Translations under genes and position numbers: made by a program
Source of the DNA: Sulfurimonas sp.
Lineage (GTDB): Bacteria > Campylobacterota > Campylobacteria > Campylobacterales > Sulfurimonadaceae
Length of the DNA: 7,767 nt
Assembly: GCA_024762745.1 (NCBI GenBank)
Contig: JANTGV010000044.1
Location: 1 to 7,767 of the forward strand
Reading direction: 5' to 3'
In this document: positions 5,732-7,767 of the stretch, in pieces
Layout: every line of letters begins with the position of its first letter
How positions within the stretch are numbered: position 1 is the stretch's first letter
Notes under the pieces: model-generated
Told to the model about the DNA's origin: nothing
Database searches by the model: none
What the model saw: the letters and a program-made list of their open reading frames with translations, nothing else

Positions 5732-7611
5732 ATTATATCAAATGGGGATTTGAGAGTAGGTTAAAGTTCCCTATCTTGTAAAGTCAGACAGCGAAAGATT
5801 ATATCAAATGGGGATTTGAGAGTAGGTTAAAGTTGACGGCAATTCAGGTGATGCACTTCCCATATTATATCAAATGGGGATTTGAGAGTAGGTTAAAGTC
5901 AAGCAGAGTATACAAAAGATACAAAGAGTATTATATCAAATGGGGATTTGAGAGTAGGTTAAAGTAACAGATGCCGTCACCCCGTCAATGGCTTGATTAT
6001 ATCAAATGGGGATTTGAGAGTAGGTTAAAGTACTATTCAAAGAAATAACTAAATACGACTGTATTATATCAAATGGGGATTTGAGAGTAGGTTAAAGTTA
6101 ACTTTGATGCTACCGATCCAGGGCAGCAATTATATCAAATGGGGATTTGAGAGTAGGTTAAAGTTCATGTTAGACCATAGACCATGGGCTGTATATTATA
6201 TCAAATGGGGATTTGAGAGTAGGTTAAAGTTGTTAAGCCGATAGTAAATACAGGGGACTAATTATATCAAATGGGGATTTGAGAGTAGGTTAAAGTTTTT
6301 GTGAATGCTAGGAAGATCATCAACGGATTATATCAAATGGGGATTTGAGAGTAGGTTAAAGTATTACATATAGTAGGTCTTCCTTCAGATGAATTATATC
6401 AAATGGGGATTTGAGAGTAGGTTAAAGTTGCGGTAACTATTTTAGTGTATGGTATGAAATTATATCAAATGGGGATTTGAGAGTAGGTTAAAGTTAGCAA
6501 TAATCATTATATGTTGGTATCAAAATTATATCAAATGGGGATTTGAGAGTAGGTTAAAGTGGAATGTCGTAAATTACCCGCCACCTTATATTATATCAAA
6601 TGGGGATTTGAGAGTAGGTTAAAGTAAGTGTTTTGATGTCTCCACCAATACGCTTATTATATCAAATGGGGATTTGAGAGTAGGTTAAAGTCCCCCCACA
6701 CCTATACCGGCTCCACCTTGCATTATATCAAATGGGGATTTGAGAGTAGGTTAAAGTACGAGGTGGTAGCGAAAGACAACCTAGTCCATTATATCAAATG
6801 GGGATTTGAGAGTAGGTTAAAGTGTGAGTGCAGCCAATACAGATATTATTATATTATATCAAATGGGGATTTGAGAGTAGGTTAAAGTAGACCTACTCCA
6901 GGAGTCAAGACTCTTTAAATTATATCAAATGGGGATTTGAGAGTAGGTTAAAGTAGATGAAGTGATCTTAACAAGTGCGAGACGATTATATCAAATGGGG
7001 ATTTGAGAGTAGGTTAAAGTGAAGCAAAATCAATATATTGTCACACACAAATTATATCAAATGGGGATTTGAGAGTAGGTTAAAGTCGCTAATACCGCTA
7101 CCATAGCCGATAACAATTATATCAAATGGGGATTTGAGAGTAGGTTAAAGTTGATTCTAGTAGTGACCCATCACCTAGTGGATTATATCAAATGGGGATT
7201 TGAGAGTAGGTTAAAGTACGAGTGTGGAGAGTATCATTCCTTGTGTAATTATATCAAATGGGGATTTGAGAGTAGGTTAAAGTGATAATGTTTGATAAAG
7301 CACTGATAATAAATTATATCAAATGGGGATTTGAGAGTAGGTTAAAGTAAACCTTTGAGAGATATATAAAGCAGTTGATTATATCAAATGGGGATTTGAG
7401 AGTAGGTTAAAGTTAGGTGTTGCGAAGGATCATATACCTCTGCATTATATCAAATGGGGATTTGAGAGTAGGTTAAAGTTCCACACGCTGAGATGTCGCG
7501 TCTTTTGTTATTATATCAAATGGGGATTTGAGAGTAGGTTAAAGTAGAACAAGGTGCATTCTTTACACCCGATACATTATATCAAATGGGGATTTGAGAG
7601 TAGGTTAAAGT
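5732..7611 (-). CRISPR. Type II-C CRISPR array, 29 repeats and 28 spacers
   Basis: There are 29 copies of a 36-bp repeat, starting ATTATATCAAATGGGG and ending GTAGGTTAAAGT on the plus strand, with no variant that I could find by eye. Repeat starts: 5732, 5798, 5864, 5930, 5996, 6063, 6129, 6195, 6261, 6327, 6393, 6459, 6525, 6590, 6656, 6722, 6788, 6853, 6919, 6985, 7051, 7116, 7182, 7248, 7313, 7378, 7444, 7510 and 7576. Spacers are 30 bp, except the 5th (31) and the 13th, 17th, 21st, 24th and 25th (29). No spacer is duplicated. Transcription is assigned to the minus strand because the tracrRNA anti-repeat pairs only with that strand's repeat RNA in the usual geometry and because the repeat ends there in TATAAT. 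The leader and newest spacers are therefore at the right end. Each repeat contains the inverted repeat TCAAAT/ATTTGA around GGGG. Confidence 0.98.
7576..7584 (-). promoter_or_regulatory. In-repeat extended -10 promoter (one of 29 copies)
   Basis: The first nine plus-strand bases of every repeat read TGATATAAT on the minus strand, a perfect extended -10 (TGnTATAAT). This entry marks the leader-proximal copy; the same box is at the first nine bases of all 29 repeats. Transcription should start about 7 nt into the spacer to its left, giving guides of about 24 nt without 5' processing, as shown for N. meningitidis II-C arrays. The start position is inferred from the box. Confidence 0.8.
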
Positions 7612-7680
7612 AGTTGAGATGGCTATTTGATTGATATGTTTATTATAGTACAGGATAAACAAACTCACCACACAGCTATC
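7612..7680 (-). other. CRISPR leader
   Basis: AT-rich, apparently non-coding sequence adjoining the last repeat on the side from which the array is transcribed. The first 30 bp (7612-7641) separate the repeat from the TATAAT at 7647-7642. Cas1-Cas2 would insert new spacers at its border (7611/7612). Its right limit is set by the promoter of the next gene and is arbitrary. Confidence 0.7.
7642..7647 (-). promoter_or_regulatory. Leader promoter -10 box for the array
   Basis: ATTATA on the plus strand is a perfect TATAAT on the minus strand, pointing into the array, with a predicted start near 7635. The box lies exactly 30 bp from the last repeat, the same distance as between an in-repeat box and the next repeat. 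No clear -35 is visible. Confidence 0.6.
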
Positions 7681-7682
7681 TT

Positions 7683-7691
7683 TGCTATAAT
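7683..7691 (+). promoter_or_regulatory. Extended -10 promoter of the downstream gene
   Basis: TGCTATAAT is a perfect extended -10 on the plus strand, with a predicted start near 7698 and a 5' leader of about 36 nt before the ATG at 7734. It diverges from the array's leader promoter about 40 bp away. Confidence 0.7.
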
Positions 7692-7721
7692 ACACTCCAT
7701 TAACAATACCACATACACAAC

Positions 7722-7727
7722 AGGAAG
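7722..7727 (+). promoter_or_regulatory. Ribosome binding site of the downstream gene
   Basis: AGGAAG lies 6 bp before the ATG at 7734. It is the best Shine-Dalgarno match in the window and supports a real gene start there. Confidence 0.7.
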
Positions 7728-7733
7728 CAATAT

Positions 7734-7767
7734 ATGTCAGCAGAAGCGATAAAGCGGGTAGAAAAAG
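7734..7767 (+). CDS. Start of an unidentified gene (cut by window edge)
   Basis: The frame begins ATG TCA GCA and reads MSAEAIKRVEK before the window ends. The start is supported by a perfect extended -10 at 7683-7691 and an AGGAAG site at the right distance. Eleven residues are too few to assign a family; the segment is hydrophilic, with no sign of a signal peptide. Having its own promoter and lying beyond the leader, it is probably an ordinary chromosomal neighbour rather than part of the CRISPR system, but that is inference. Confidence 0.65.
   Translation, partial: MSAEAIKRVEK

Noticed and set aside
5732..7611. Open frames running through several repeat units
   Set aside because: They follow from the 66-bp period being a multiple of three and one repeat frame lacking stops; spacers break them and no start site is convincing.
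7642..7677. Leader sequence as a decayed 30th repeat
   Set aside because: Only the first six bases (ATTATA) match the repeat in a run; the rest agrees at about chance level, so it is better read as a promoter box.

Overview
The window holds a complete, compact type II-C CRISPR-Cas locus from an AT-rich bacterium. The best guess is Campylobacterota (a Sulfurimonas/Sulfurovum/Arcobacter-like lineage). The reasons are the low G+C content, the cas9-cas1-cas2-array layout without csn2 or cas4, a repeat that aligns along its length with the Campylobacter jejuni repeat pattern as I remember it, and a tracrRNA 3' part built like that of CjCas9. The taxon is inferred; no marker gene is present.

Layout, left to right: (1) the 3' part of a WYL-domain transcriptional regulator (1-719, cut by the window edge); (2) a 53-bp gap with a cas9 promoter and ribosome binding site; (3) cas9 (773-4327, 1184 aa), with all RuvC and HNH motifs but a Glu in place of the usual HNH metal-binding Asp and an unusual charged helical segment in the C-terminal part; (4) a tracrRNA gene between cas9 and cas1 (about 4363-4450) with its own -10 box; (5) cas1 (4452-5333) and cas2 (5330-5683), translationally coupled by an ATGA overlap; (6) a terminator-like hairpin (5694-5726); (7) a CRISPR array of 29 identical 36-bp repeats and 28 spacers (5732-7611); (8) the leader (7612 to about 7680) with a minus-strand promoter; (9) the promoter, RBS and first 11 codons of an unidentified plus-strand gene (7734 to the edge).

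How it works together: Cas1-Cas2 acquire spacers, and Cas9 uses tracrRNA:crRNA to cut invading DNA. The array is read from the minus strand, toward the cas genes. In that direction each repeat ends in a perfect extended -10 box (TGATATAAT), so each spacer should have its own promoter and give a crRNA with a guide of about 24 nt, as known for Neisseria and Campylobacter II-C systems. The tracrRNA anti-repeat pairs with the repeat as 8 bp, then a 5x7 internal loop, then 16 bp.

The less ordinary points lie in the RNA parts. The anti-repeat can fold into two hairpins whose loops (GGGG and GGTT) are complementary to the crRNA. The tracrRNA 3' part makes a predicted pseudoknot that includes the only Shine-Dalgarno-like bases of cas1. 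A 10-bp direct repeat brackets the tracrRNA gene exactly. The leader promoter lies exactly one spacer length (30 bp) from the array, so the leader itself should be expressed as a guide. The system type is known; these arrangements are what deserve a second look.
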